DNA of 64,000 nucleotides from Capsaspora owczarzaki ATCC 30864 (GCF_000151315.2 NW_011887298.1:998530-1062529); one strand, 5' to 3'. Shown: positions 11,739 to 22,839, counted from the stretch's first letter. Translations and numbers: made by a program. Notes: generated from the sequence alone by a model not told the origin.

Positions 11739-13734
11739 ATGTCATCCATGTCATTGAATCGGACTTGTGTTCCGCTTCGCGCGCTCGCCCTCGCCCTCGC
11801 CCTCGCCCTCTCGCTCGTTGCCGCCGTCGCCCTCGCCGCAGACCCCGACGAGCACCGCCCATGCCCCGAGCTCATCACCTCCAAGGGCTATCCGCTCGAG
11901 ACGCACAATGTGACCACTGGTAACGAAAAACACCTGATCATCAATCAGCGCCGGGCTCGCTCGATTCGGTCGCGGTTGTTGTTAGCGTCCTTCCCTCTCG
12001 CTCTCTCTCTCTCTCTCTCTCTACTCCTCACCAACCTCACCCCTCGTCTTCGCTTTCCATACTCATCCACTGTTGCTTTCCATTTCAGCCTCGTTCACTC
12101 TGTGCTTGTTTTTTTTCTTTCCCCCTTCTTTTTTCGTTTCGAACCAAAAGCCTTTTAATGATACATCCACTTTGATAAACCGCATTCCTGCAATGTTCGC
12201 TTCACACTCGGGTCGTGATCACAAACTAGCGAACATTGTTGCTCGGGTTTTCTGGCTTTTAATCCCTATGCTTGACTGATTCAGCATTCAATGCCACAAA
12301 CCAATGCAGAAAGAGTTGGTCAAGCTTTTGATTGTTGTTTCACATGTGATTTTTTATTTTTGATTTTTGATTGTGGTGTGTTTTTTTTTCCCAACGCAAC
12401 CGTTCGTTCGTTCGTTCGTTCGTTCGTTCGTTCGTTCATTCGTTCGTTCTACAGCGGATGGATACATTCTGACGTGCTTCCGTATTCCGGCGTCAAGGAC
12501 TGGAGCCAAGCCGACTCGTGGACCCGTCATTCTGGGTAACACAATCCTCTGAATTTTCGGATGATTGCTCAAAGCGCGTGCGAAAACGAACAATTCTCAC
12601 CTTTTTTTTTTTCCTTTTTTTTTTCGGCTTTTGCATGTTCAACCTTCAACCTTGTGAAGCTCATGGTGTGATGGACTCGAGCAACACCTGGGTCATGAAC
12701 AACGCTGAAGAGTCGCTGGCATTCATCCTCGCAGATGCATCGTTCGACGTCTGGCTGATGAACGTTCGTGGCAACCTGTACGGCCTGCAAAACACCCACC
12801 TCTCCACGAACGACGCCGAGTTCTGGGACTTCACCTGGGATGACATGGCCAACTACGACGTGCCTGCTGTCGTCAGCTACGTGTTGAACTCGACCAATGC
12901 GACCAAGGTCGGCTACGTTGGCCATTCGCAAGGCACGACGCAAGCCATGGCTGCGCTTTCGCTGCTGCATCCAGAGCTCGCTGACAAGCTGTCCGTGTTT
13001 ATTGCCCTCTGCCCGGTGGCACACATTGGCCACACCACCAGCCTGCTGCTCAAGGGCCTGGCTGAGCTTCACGCCGACCAGCTTGTGTCGCTTCTCGGGC
13101 TCAAGGAGTTCATCCCGGACACCGCCACCCTGCACAAGCTCCTTCCCGCCATTTGCATCCCCGTCCCCTCTCTCTGCGAGGATGGCATCTTCCTGATTGC
13201 TGGCTTTGACCAGGCCGATTACAACGTCACTCGCCAACCAGTCTACATGGCGCACTTCCCCTCCTGTGAGTTTTTTCCTGTGAAATGGTACTGTGGTGTC
13301 GAGGCCGTGCAAACTCATGCGCTCACTTTTTCTTTGCTTGTCTTCACTTTTTTTTCCTCCACCTTCCCTCCTTGCTTGCAGCCACATCCACAAAGAACAT
13401 GATTCACTGGGCTCAAGACGTGCGCACAGACAAGTTCCAACGCTACGACTACGGCACTGCCGCGGCCAACCGCCAGCACTATGGCACCGACACACCGCCC
13501 CAGTACAATGTTACCAACATTCGTGCCCCAATGGTGGTGTTTGCCGGCGGCCACGACGCACTTGCAGACCCCACGGACGTTGCGCAGCTGATGAAAGAGT
13601 TGCCTGCCAATGTCCCATACGTGTCGGTCGAAGCGTACGGCCACCTGGATTTCGTTTGGGGTGAACACGCCAACACGACTGTCTACCAGCAGGTCATCCA
13701 GTATCTCCTTTCTCCCCCGCGTACTTCGGTTTAA
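11739..13734 (+). CDS. LIPA: Lysosomal acid lipase / gastric lipase family hydrolase
   Basis: Four exons (11739-11919, 12455-12535, 12660-13265, 13382-13734) keep phase 1 at every junction and encode 406 residues. An N-terminal signal peptide with a leucine/alanine core is visible (LALALALALSLVAAVALA). The alpha/beta hydrolase chain then has ADGYILTCFRIP and AHGVMDSSNTW (oxyanion region). The nucleophile elbow GHSQG has Ser about 177. GGHDALADP supplies the Asp and YGHLDFVWG the His. Family members split cholesteryl esters or triglycerides in lysosomes or the gut; a secreted or lysosomal site is inferred from the signal peptide. Intron 1 is 535 nt and its acceptor abuts a TTCG repeat. The gene is convergent with the TRA2 gene. 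Confidence 0.93.
12401..12449 (+). repeat. (CGTT)n tract at the 3' end of lipase intron 1
   Basis: About twelve CGTT units, with one variant unit near 12438, run to within 5 nt of the acceptor AG at 12453-12454. They stand where a polypyrimidine tract would be expected. Confidence 0.95.
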
Positions 13735-13927
13735 CAGCATGTTGTTTTTGTTAATCCGCGTTGTTTTGCATGCGTCCTTTTCATTACGATGCTTTTGCTG
13801 GGCAGCAAATACAGGCCGTTGCCAAATTCAGGAAAACGAAACAAAAATGAACATCTCTAACCAGCTTGTCGATTTTTTTGGAAGTCAACAAAGCACCAAG
13901 ACACATCACCATCAACACAAAGCGTCT

Positions 13928-16040
13928 CTAATATCGTGGCCGGTAGTCGCCACGGTCACGATCATCGCGGGGCGCGTAGCCGTTGCGATCGTCAAAGCGG
14001 CGATCCCGGTCGTCGGGGCGGTAAGGAGCGCGATCGTCGCGATACATCGGGCGGTCGTCGCGGTAGGGAGCACGGTCGTCGGCACGGTAAGGCGCACGGT
14101 CGTCGCGGTAAGGAGCGCGGTCGTCACCGCGGTAAGGAGCACGATCGTAAGGAGCACGGTCGTCGCCACGGTACGGGCCGCGATCGTCACGGTAGTCTCC
14201 GCGAGGAGGGTCACGACGGTCGAAATCACGACGGTCGTAGTCGCGACCACGGTCATCGTAGCCGCCGCCATAGCCACGTCCACCGCGGTCATCGCGGCGA
14301 TCGTCACGACCGTAGCCGCCAGAGCGGTACGAAGGGCCATTGCCGTAGCTGCCGCCGCCTTGCTTTTGGCGAGCTAAACAACAACGACAACAACAACAAC
14401 AACAAAAAAAAAAAAAGGAGCGCAGAGTGTGAATTCAACGCCAAAAGACGCAACATCGACATACGAGGAGCGATAGTTACCTCCGACGTAATGGCCGGGA
14501 GTGGGCGAACGCGGGCGAGCACGACGGGCCTGGTTGCGACGAAGCGGAGAGTTCATCATGTTCAGCATTTCGACCAACTGAAAAAAAAAAAGCAAAGAAA
14601 AAAAGCAGCAAAGCGAAAGCCGGTGGCCGAAGATGGCGAATGATGTGATGGATGGTGTGTTGGTGTTGATACTGTTCTGGCAGCCTTTTTTCCCCGACCC
14701 AAAAACGGGCGAAGCTGTACGAAAGGTCGAGTTTGGAGGAGGTCGATGCCAGACAAGCTGTGCTTTTGCTTCTGCTCTGGGCTGCTGTCCAACAGGACGT
14801 TGCGACCGTTCCACGTTTGCTGCTCTTTCTCCCATCCCGAAACCTCAACCGTGTTGCGAGCAAAGATGAAATGCGGAGACGTCAAAACTGCTTTGGTATT
14901 CCGCAGTACGGACAGCACACTGAAAGTAAGGGTTGGTTCGTCGAAGGACTCAAGTGATGCAGAAAACGATACGGCTGTGTTGAATGAAGGGTGGGTGCAG
15001 TAAAGTGAAAGAGGAAGACGATGATGATGCTACGACGACGATGCTGCCCGTGTGATTGCTGCAGGACGGCGAAGTCCATCTCCTCTGCTGACTGACCTTC
15101 TCGACGCTGATGGTGCGGCCGTCAAATTCGGTGCGGTGGCAGCCGCGAATTGCCGCATGCGCCTGCTCCTCGTTCTCCATTCCGATGAAGGCGAAACCGC
15201 GTGAATCGTTGGTGTGGGGATCGCGAACGACGTCGCAACGAACGACCTGTCAGCAATAGTAAGCAAAGCACCAAGGAGGGGGCATGTCAACCAGCTTGTG
15301 AGCATTGTGCACAAACAAAAAGCCATACACAACAACACCTTGGCGGAAAAAAGTCAAAAGTCACCTTTCCAAAGCGAGCAAACTTGCTCTCGAGATCGGC
15401 TTCGCGAGTCAGGGGCGACAGACCAATCACACACAAGGTGAACGCTTCGCCACTGCCAGAGCCCGAGCCAGAGCTGGCAGATTGCGCCGCCTGCTGGCGA
15501 ACGGGCGAACGAGAGCGAGATCGCGAACGCGAGCGGGATCGACCACGGCCCTGGCCGTCCGACCTAACCACCAGATGGTGCACACAAACAAGCACAATCC
15601 GATAAAGTGAGTGGCCATACACGGTCTGCGCAGTAGTACTACCATTCGAGAACTCGCGTCATCGACTCACTGAGCGTAGTCTACAGAAATGAGCAGAGCA
15701 GAACATCAGCAAGGCCAAAGTTAGACGGGTTTGTAAACAGAACAATACCGAGTCATCCAACACAATGGTTTGTGAGGTCCCAACAGCAAGTGCGTCATGG
15801 CAGGCAATAGGATAGGAGTACATTGGAAACGGGCGATCTCTCTCTTTAGTTTGCTCTCTCGCTCTCTCTTCAAACCCCCTACTCCCCCTTCTCGTTCCAG
15901 CGTTCACTCTTGCTGTTGGTCTCAAGCAAAGATGAGAATCGCAAGACTGAGAGACGGCACGATTGGAAACGACGTCGAGCGAAGGGTCAGAACAACGTAC
16001 TCGATTCGTAGACGGAATCCTCCAAGCCAGTTGCCTCCAT
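13928..16040 (-). CDS. TRA2: TRA2-type SR splicing factor (RS-RRM-Arg/Asp/Tyr-rich)
   Basis: Six exons on the minus strand: 16040-16001, 15680-15671 (10 nt), 15563-15365, 15246-15097, 14577-14481 and 14373-13928, for 313 residues. The order is a short N-terminus, an RS repeat (RSRSRSRSRSRSP), one RRM with CVIGLSPLTREADLESKFAR (RNP2 side) and SRGFAFIGMENEEQAHAAIR (RNP1), then RSPTPGHYVGG. The last element matches the TPTPGIYMGRP linker that marks animal TRA2 proteins. The C-terminus is built from DDRAPYR-like units instead of an RS2 domain. Family proteins bind GAA-rich exonic enhancers. All six junctions are canonical and in phase. It is head-to-head with the ASDURF-like gene. Confidence 0.92.
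13990..14200 (-). repeat. Repeat encoding DDRAPYR units in the TRA2 C-terminus
   Basis: A degenerate unit of about 21-24 nt is repeated within exon 6. It gives roughly eight variants of (Y)R-x-DDRAPYR, with strong internal DNA similarity (GCGGTAAGGAGC on the plus strand). Confidence 0.85.
15671..15680 (-). other. 10-nt microexon of the TRA2 gene
   Basis: The plus-strand sequence TGAGCGTAGT is flanked by a minus-strand acceptor TTTCTGTAG and donor GTGAGT. Exon 1 ends in phase 1 and exon 3 begins after phase 2, so these 10 nt are needed to keep the frame. They supply residues N-Y-A and two bases of Q. Confidence 0.8.
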
Positions 16041-16324
16041 TTGTGAAAGTGAGCGAGTGAGCGAGAATCAAAAGACTGAGAAGCAAGTAATATCCATAAA
16101 TAGAAGTAAGGTAAGCAAACAAATGTTGATGGCGGGGAGGTCTCAGAAGAAGAAGAAGGGAGAAGCGCAACTGAGCAGAGATTGAGATTGAGCGAGATTG
16201 GCCAGCCCGCTCAACCCCAATCATCCATCCGTCTCATGCATCCGTCAATGAGCAAGACTATCGTACCTGCAACACTTATATTGGAGTCCAGTCGTCGTTT
16301 ACATTTGCCAATTCCACTTCCAAC
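16041..16324. promoter_or_regulatory. Divergent upstream region, TRA2 / ASDURF-like
   Basis: 284 nt lie between two outward-facing ATGs. A CCAAT pentamer occurs near 16217. Shared control is inferred from spacing only. Confidence 0.4.
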
Positions 16325-16930
16325 ATGGTCGACACGCCGATGAGCTTGCAGGCGATCAATGCGCGCCTCGAGTTCCAGAACATGGTCCGCAGCAAACAGC
16401 AACTCGAAACCAAGGTATGGGACGCTGGATCGCGCAGAGTCCAGCCGACGAGGCGTCACAGGAGTGCTGGAGTGAACGCGTAGTCCTGACTTACTTCATT
16501 CCCCCCGTCTTCCCCTCCTCCCCCTCGTTCCCACTCGCAGGTACAAGAACTCACAGTGCTGGTAGAGGAACTCAAGACACTCAAGCCAGGGCGGGTACGT
16601 CGCATGCGGAACTGCCATCGCTGGCTTGGGCGCACGTGCGACTGATGACTGAGATTGTTGCCTTTCAGACTGTGTACGCTCAAGCATTGCCAGGCGACGT
16701 GCTGCTCAAGTCGGAAAAGACGGCCATGCTGGATAGCAAACAAGGTGATTTGGTGGATGCTGCCTTTTGCTCGTGCTGTCTCCGATCGATCGCTTGCTGT
16801 TTTTGCTCACTTCAATTCGCCCCGTCCTGCAAAAACAGAGGAGCTCGAAAAGGCAAGAGAAGAGCTCACCAACTTGCGGAAAGAACTTGCACTAGCATCC
16901 GAACTTATCAATAAACAACAACGGCAGTAA
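16325..16930 (+). CDS. ASDURF: Small prefoldin-like protein, ASDURF homolog
   Basis: Four exons (16325-16414, 16541-16594, 16669-16744, 16839-16930) encode 103 residues. The product is two helical coiled-coil arms around a short hairpin, the beta-prefoldin layout. The block KVQELTVLVEELKTLKPGR, continuing TVYAQALPGDVLLKSEKTAM, aligns without gaps over about 53 residues with the human ASDURF sequence as I recall it ([20 protein letters not shown]...). Human ASDURF is a subunit of the PAQosome prefoldin-like module. The alternative is a divergent PFDN1- or PFDN6-like subunit. All four introns/exons are in phase with GT-AG ends. It is divergent from TRA2 and convergent with the ATP synthase gene. 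Confidence 0.7.
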
Positions 16931-17144
16931 CGTCGGTCGACAGTGAACGAAACAAACAAACAAACAAAAAAAAAAAAAAAAAAAAGAGTTTCTTTGATTT
17001 TTGCTTTAGACATACAGAACATTTAAAACACATTCAAAATTGTAAATCGACAAGATGGGGAAATGAAACAAAGGGAGAAGGGGGACAAAATGTGAAGGGG
17101 AAAAAAAAAAGGATACAAACAGAAGTGGGGACGGAAAGAGGGGT

Positions 17145-17636
17145 TTAAGCAAGAGCGGTGACAAGAGCGCGGTAAACCTCGACGCCAATTTCAGCCTTGG
17201 CCCGATCAGCGTCGTTGCCAGCAGAGGCTGCTCGCTGGGTGGCCTGGTCGAGACCAGACTTGGCAGCGGCGGCGTCAAACTGGTCGAGAGGGGCAGCCTC
17301 CTCGGCAACAATCTGAACGCTTGAGTCGTTGTTAACAGTCACGGTGCCGCTGGACACGAAGAACTTGGACTCCTTGCCGTCCTCGACGACGGTGACGACG
17401 CCAGGTCGCAGGCAGGCGATCGTGGGGACGTGGTTGACGAGGATGCCGAAATCACCGCTGGTGGCGGGGACGTTGACCTGGGTGATGGCCTTGGCGTTGA
17501 AGAACGAGCCATCGGGGGTGGAGAAGGTCAGTCGGACCTTGTCGCCGGCAGCAGGGGCCGCATCGGCGTACGAGCGAGCATGCGCAACAGGCAGGCGAGC
17601 AGCGCGGGCAAGGCCCTGTCGGAGGATTGAGAACAT
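17145..17636 (-). CDS. ATP5F1D: Mitochondrial ATP synthase F1 delta subunit
   Basis: An uninterrupted 163-residue frame. The first 20 or so residues (MFSILRQGLARAARLPVAHA) form a basic, Ser/Ala-rich mitochondrial presequence. The beta-sandwich domain then reads VRLTFSTPDGSFFNAKAITQ, VPATSGDFGILVNHVPTIA and LRPGVV, followed by the C-terminal helical hairpin. This is the delta/epsilon-type central-stalk subunit that couples F1 to the c ring (homologous to bacterial epsilon). Length and domains are complete. Its 5' side has long A/T runs (17672-17697, 17881-17909). Confidence 0.96.
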   Translation of the reverse strand: MFSILRQGLARAARLPVAHARSYADAAPAAGDKVRLTFSTPDGSFFNAKAITQVNVPATSGDFGILVNHVPTIACLRPGVVTVVEDGKESKFFVSSGTVTVNNDSSVQIVAEEAAPLDQFDAAAAKSGLDQATQRAASAGNDADRAKAEIGVEVYRALVTALA

Positions 17637-18477
17637 TGCTCTGGAAGGGATTGCAATGGAAGAGCAAATACAAAAAAAAAAAAAAAAAAAAAAAAAGTGA
17701 GCTTTTTTTTGGTTTGGTTTGGCAAGCGATCGTTGGCTTTGTAAGCTGTCCGATTGGACGGCTCAACGGTGTCGAGGGATGGGTTGTGTCTTCAATCTCA
17801 AGTGGGACAGTTGGGGGAGCAGCGATGATGACGAAGCGTGAATAGGGGAAAAGGAGAGGGAAACGAAAAGACCGAGATCGCAAAAAAAAAAAAAAAAAAA
17901 AAAAAAAAAGCCTCGTGCGGTTGTATGGCAGGACGGCCTTTCTGTCTAGGCTCGGTTCAAAGCGATGGGGACGATGGAAGGCAGGCCTTGTCGAGCGATG
18001 GAGATGGACACGTTGTATCGACACCCCAAAGCAGCAGAACCGCCTGTCTCGGCGCCGGAGCAACGCAGCGGCGTGACAGCAAGAAGAGAGCGAGATCGCT
18101 CCTTTTCCCCCCAGGCGCTTCCTATGGTTGCTCTCCTCTACTGCCGAGCTGGAACAAGCACACACACACACCACACACGAATCGTCTACAATGGTGCCCG
18201 CTGCTGCTCTTCTTGTGCTGCTTCGTGGCGTGACAGCAAGCGTCAAATCCAAACGGTAAAAAATAAAAAATAAAAAAAAAAAAATCTCTTGCTCGTTTTT
18301 TCCAATCATCCTCACATTGAACGGTTCAAAGGACTGAATACTGAAATCAAACCTGATTCGGATTCAAAGTATGTGAGTGAGTGAGTGAGTGAGTGTGGTA
18401 AAACTAGAAGACAAGTCAATTATTCAAGCAATTGGAGGGGGAAAGACTCCAGTCTTGGAAAAATCTCATAAAAAAAA
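17637..18477. other. Intergenic with poly(A/T) tracts
   Basis: 841 nt between two divergent starts. It contains A-runs at about 17672-17696 and 17881-17909, a GAGT repeat near 18376-18396 and a short CA repeat near 18160. No supported gene. Confidence 0.6.
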
Positions 18478-20630
18478 ATGGATCCGACAACGTTGCCGGG
18501 TCAAGCGAATCCAACCGAGCAGCGTAGATCGGGACAGCAAGGCACGCAGGGAGGCCAACAGCAGCAAAGCCGTGCTCGTGGTCGAGGACGCGGTGGACAT
18601 GGGCATGGTCATCAGCATGCGAATCATCATGCCAACCCGAGTGGTCATCACCAACACGCTGGTCCTCCTGCTGTTGCTGCTGCTGCTGGTGGTGGTGCTA
18701 GTCCTGCAACACGAGGCGGTGGACAGCAGCACAGCCATGCTCACGATGCTGGACAACGCCATGCGCACCATCACGGAGCACCGTCACCCAGGCACGACCA
18801 TGCACATGGAACGGCGACGGGTCATAACCATGGCACTGCTGGGAACAACCACCACAACCACAACAACCACAATAGCCATAGCCATAGCCATGGTCATGGT
18901 CATGGTCATAGCCACGACCAGCATCCAAACCACCAGAATGCTGCTGCTGTTGCTGCTGGAAACGCACCGGCACCCGCGAACGACGAGCCAGAGTCCGAGG
19001 AAGCCGCCTTCCGTCGTGTAGTCAACGCCTTCCGAGCGTACGCCGAGAACGCCCAGCGCCGAATCGCCACTGCAGAGCAGCACATGATTGTCGGGACCCG
19101 TCCAGAGCAGCGTCGACACCTGCCAATGAACATGCTGCGGACTGTCTTCCAACAGCTGCGAACGGCCGTCTCGACCAATGCCGCGTTCATCAATGAGATG
19201 CTGAGTCACGATTCGCTGTTCGACCTGCAGGATCATGCGGACGAGGTACGCAGTTGCAAACTGAAAGATGCTTGTGTGGCGGTTTGATGAAAGAAGAGCT
19301 GACCCCCTTCGCTTGCAGCGCGTAACGCAAATTGCAGCAGTAAATCAACAATTGCATGGTGCTGGGCTTGGTGGGCTGTCCCCACCCACCGAATTCGAGC
19401 TGGACAAGGTCCGTTCGACGCTCAAGCAGTTTGCACGGGAATGGAGCAGCCATGTAAGTACCCACACGACACTTTGTTCGCTCGATTGCTGCTGCGAGAC
19501 TGACCACTTTTTGGTTGTTCTTTCCTGGCTTCCAGGGTCAAGCAGAGCGTGATGCATCGTTCAATCCTATTCTCGATGTGTTAAAGTCTGAGTTTCCAAA
19601 CCCGCAGTACGTTCGTTATTCCAATCTCGTGGCATTGAATGCATCGTCGGCGGAGCACTTACCCGTATTTTTCGTTCGGCTTGGCTTGAGAGTAGAGGCT
19701 TTACTGTGCTTGTTCCTGGCACCGGTCTTGGTCGTTTGACGTGGGAGGTTGCACGTGCAGGTAACACAGAGGCCCATTCAGAATTGGTGCAGCGCGCGCG
19801 AAACTTTTTTTTTTTTTTTGCCCAAAACGCTCACTTTCGTTTTTGAATATCACTAGGGTTCCGTGCTCAAGGAAACGAATTTTCATACTACATGCTGCTT
19901 GCCTCAAACTTTATTTTAAACCAGGTCCAGACGCCTCTCGAGTTGTGCCCGTTCATCACGCAATTCTCGAATAACTTTACCCGAAGCCTCCAACTGCGGC
20001 AAATCACTGTGCCCGATGTGGATTTGCGATCGCTTCCTGATACTTGCGAGCTCTCAATGTCCGCTGGCGACTTTTCGGCCATTTATACCGAGCCAGGTAA
20101 AAATGCGAGTCATTCTGTTGAATGCAAAATACTCGATCGCCATCATTGACTTTGCGCTCGCATCTGGTACTTGATTTCTGGATTAGATTCATGGGACGCC
20201 GTTGTAACATGCTTTTTCGTCGACACCGCCAAGAACATTCTGGACTATGTTGAGACAATCATGAACGTGCTTCAACCTGGAGGCATTTGGATTAATCTGG
20301 GTCCACTGTTGTACCACTTCTCTGACACCCCCGGCGAAACATCGGTCGAGTTGAGCTTTGAGGAGTTGCGGCATGTGATTCTTTCGTATGGTTTCTCGAT
20401 TGAGGTACAGTGAGAACGAATTCGTCGTTTTGGGCATGCTCGACGCTTATCCTCACTCCCACTCTTGCCTCGTTTGTTGGGCGGCTGCTTCTCATGCAAA
20501 TCTGCAGCAAGAGCGTTACCCAATTTCCACGCCCTATATTGATTCCACGGAAGCCATGATGCACACACAGTACGAGTCGGTATTTTTCGTTGCCCGGAAG
20601 CCGCTTCAACCGGCTGCTCCCATCCGATAA
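18478..20630 (+). CDS. CARNMT1: Carnosine N-methyltransferase (N2227 family) with His-rich N-terminus
   Basis: Seven exons: 18478-19245, 19319-19453, 19536-19606, 19696-19760, 19857-20096, 20187-20404 and 20508-20630, for 539 residues. The SAM-binding loop [16 protein letters not shown] is in exon 4. The family signatures are [43 protein letters not shown] and [14 protein letters not shown], the last two nearly identical to human CARNMT1. The enzyme makes anserine by methylating the imidazole of carnosine and is also reported to methylate protein histidines. Residues 41-152 are a low-complexity tail with about 34 histidines, absent from the human protein as I know it. The exon 4 acceptor is ambiguous between 19693 and 19696, both in phase. 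Confidence 0.93.
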
Positions 20631-20722
20631 TCAAAGAAAGGGTTGGTGATGCTGCCTGTAGAGTGACTGGAAGTTGTCAACCACGAAAATCATTCGATTT
20701 GCGCGTGAGCGGCCTGCCAAAA

Positions 20723-20728
20723 AATAAA
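20723..20728 (+). terminator. Polyadenylation signal of CARNMT1
   Basis: AATAAA lies 93 nt after the stop codon, inside the 150-nt tail-to-tail interval with HIS7. Confidence 0.5.
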
Positions 20729-20780
20729 GCTTGTATTTTTTTTTGTGGGAATTTTTTTTCTTTTTTGGCCTCATTTTGCA

Positions 20781-22691
20781 TCATGGACGAACAACAACAC
20801 CTTGGGTCTGGAGGTACTGTTTGACAACGGGCAAGAGAACTTCTTCACGGTGGAAGATGCCGGCAGCAAGAGCAGCGTCGCACCCAGTTTGCTGCAGCAC
20901 CTGGAAAAAGTGCTCTGCACGACCGGCACCGCTGGAGGCTACTACGGGAATGCAGACGGCTTGCTTGATGTCGCGAATGAGTTCCGTATCGTAGCCGCTG
21001 TTGGTGCCGTCGCGATCGATGCAGTTCAGCAGGATTTCGCCAGCGCCGAGGGCTTCGCACGCCTTTGCGAGCTCGTACGCGCCAATGTCGCGCGTCTCGC
21101 GGCCACCCTTAACGGTGCACGGATACCAGCAGAAGCGCTCCCCATTTGGGCCGGGTGTAGCCGTCTCGAAGGTGTGGTGTCTGACATCCGCTTGCGATGC
21201 GACGTACGCGCGCTTCGGGTCGATCGAAACCACCACCGCTTGGCGGCCGTACACGTGAGCAATCTGCTCGATGGCAGTCTTGCCGGTCTTGACGCTGCCG
21301 TTGGCCAGAAACTCCTCTGCAGCCGTCACGGCGTCGCTGCCAATGGACACCTTGTCTGCGCCGCTTCGGAAGTACTCGTTCGCGACGTGAAGCGCTGAAT
21401 AAACGGTGCCATCCGGATCAGTGGTGTCACGAATGCCGCCACCGATCGTCAGAGGGACAAACACGGACTGAGATGCGAGGCGAAGCACCTCGAGCATGGG
21501 CACGTCCTTCATGGGTGAATTTCGGAAGGACGTAATGTTCAAAAAGACAATCTCGTCTGCACCGGCGTCATAGTAGCGCCGAGCGACCTCCACCGGCTTG
21601 CCGAGGTTGCGGACATGGCCGCCGCCAGCCTTGTCGCGCACGTCATACTGGTCGCCCTTGGTGACGACGAGATCGCCATCATCGTTCGTGCGCACATCCA
21701 GACACGCAATAATGCGAGGTGCCAATTGAGTGAGTGGTGTGCGTGCAAGCACGTCCGCAACAGTGGGTGAAGCAGCCTCTTGCGGCGCCACCAGAGGCGC
21801 GTTCAAGAAGCGTTCGATGAGCGCCAGACCCTCCGCCCCGCTCTTTTCTGGGTGGAACTGGGTAGCAAACACATTGCCACGCTGCACACTACTAACGAAG
21901 CGACAGCCACCATAATCTGTGGTTGTGGCAATCCAATCGCGTGTAGCCTCCTCCGGGAGCACGACATACGAGTGGACAAAGTAATAGTACGGCGTCTGGC
22001 CGCCGTTCTCCGGGAACAATGGCGATGGCTTGTGCACAGTCACGCCATTCCATCCCATGTGCGGAACAGAGTGCTTGTCGGCAGCGATTGGGAACAGCCG
22101 CACCGGTGCAGGGATGATTCCCAGTCCCTCGATGCCTGGCGACTCGTCCGAGCTCGCAAACAGCGTCTGCATCCCTGCATCAATTCACACAAAGTCAAAA
22201 GGATTACAATCCAAAAAACTTGAGTGAGTTACAATGACAATCATGTCCAGCCAAATAGCAAGCTCAACAGTAGTCTACGACTCATGCGACGTTATGAACG
22301 CGATGATATCAGTGCCGCTATTGTGGTAATGGTGATCCCCACTCAAAAGCCTGTAAGTCACTCAACCCTCCGCGCCTCACAAAACAAAAGACAAGCAAAA
22401 GGGACTGATAATGGAATGGAATGGTGCCCTGCTGTCCATACCGAGGCAGATGCCAAAGAACGGCCGGCCAGCAGTGAGGTAGTCCTTGAGCGCCTGCGTG
22501 AATCCGCCGCGCTCGAGGTTGGCCATTGCGCTGCCGAACGCACCCACGCCTGGGAAGACGAGACGATCTGCGTGCTTGAGCTCGTCAGCCGAGCGCACGG
22601 GGACGACGGTGAAGCCGAGCTTCTCGATCGCATTCACGAGGCTGCGGACGTTGCCGGCGCCGTAATCCAAAAGCCACACGCGCTTGTCCAT
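20781..22691 (-). CDS. HIS7: Bifunctional imidazole glycerol-phosphate synthase (HisH-HisF fusion)
   Basis: Two exons, 22691-22442 and 22174-20781, encode 547 residues. The N-terminal glutamine amidotransferase starts LLDYGAGNVRSLVNAIEKLG, has the nucleophile in GICLGMQ (Cys82) and completes the triad in FHPEKSG (His191, Glu193). The C-terminal cyclase barrel begins PRIIACLDVR and carries LTIGGGIRD and NCIDRDGTNSGY with the catalytic aspartates, plus the eukaryotic-type KRAYV insertion. It makes IGP and AICAR from PRFAR and glutamine, the fifth step of histidine synthesis. All catalytic residues that can be checked are present. Animals lack this pathway, so its presence fits a unicellular holozoan. 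It is tail-to-tail with CARNMT1. Confidence 0.97.
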
Positions 22692-22763
22692 TCAATCCAA
22701 TTTGAAAAAAAAACAAACAAAGAGTGAGCATCCGTCTCATTGCATATTCGAGATTTCATTATT

Positions 22764-22839
<76 letters not shown>

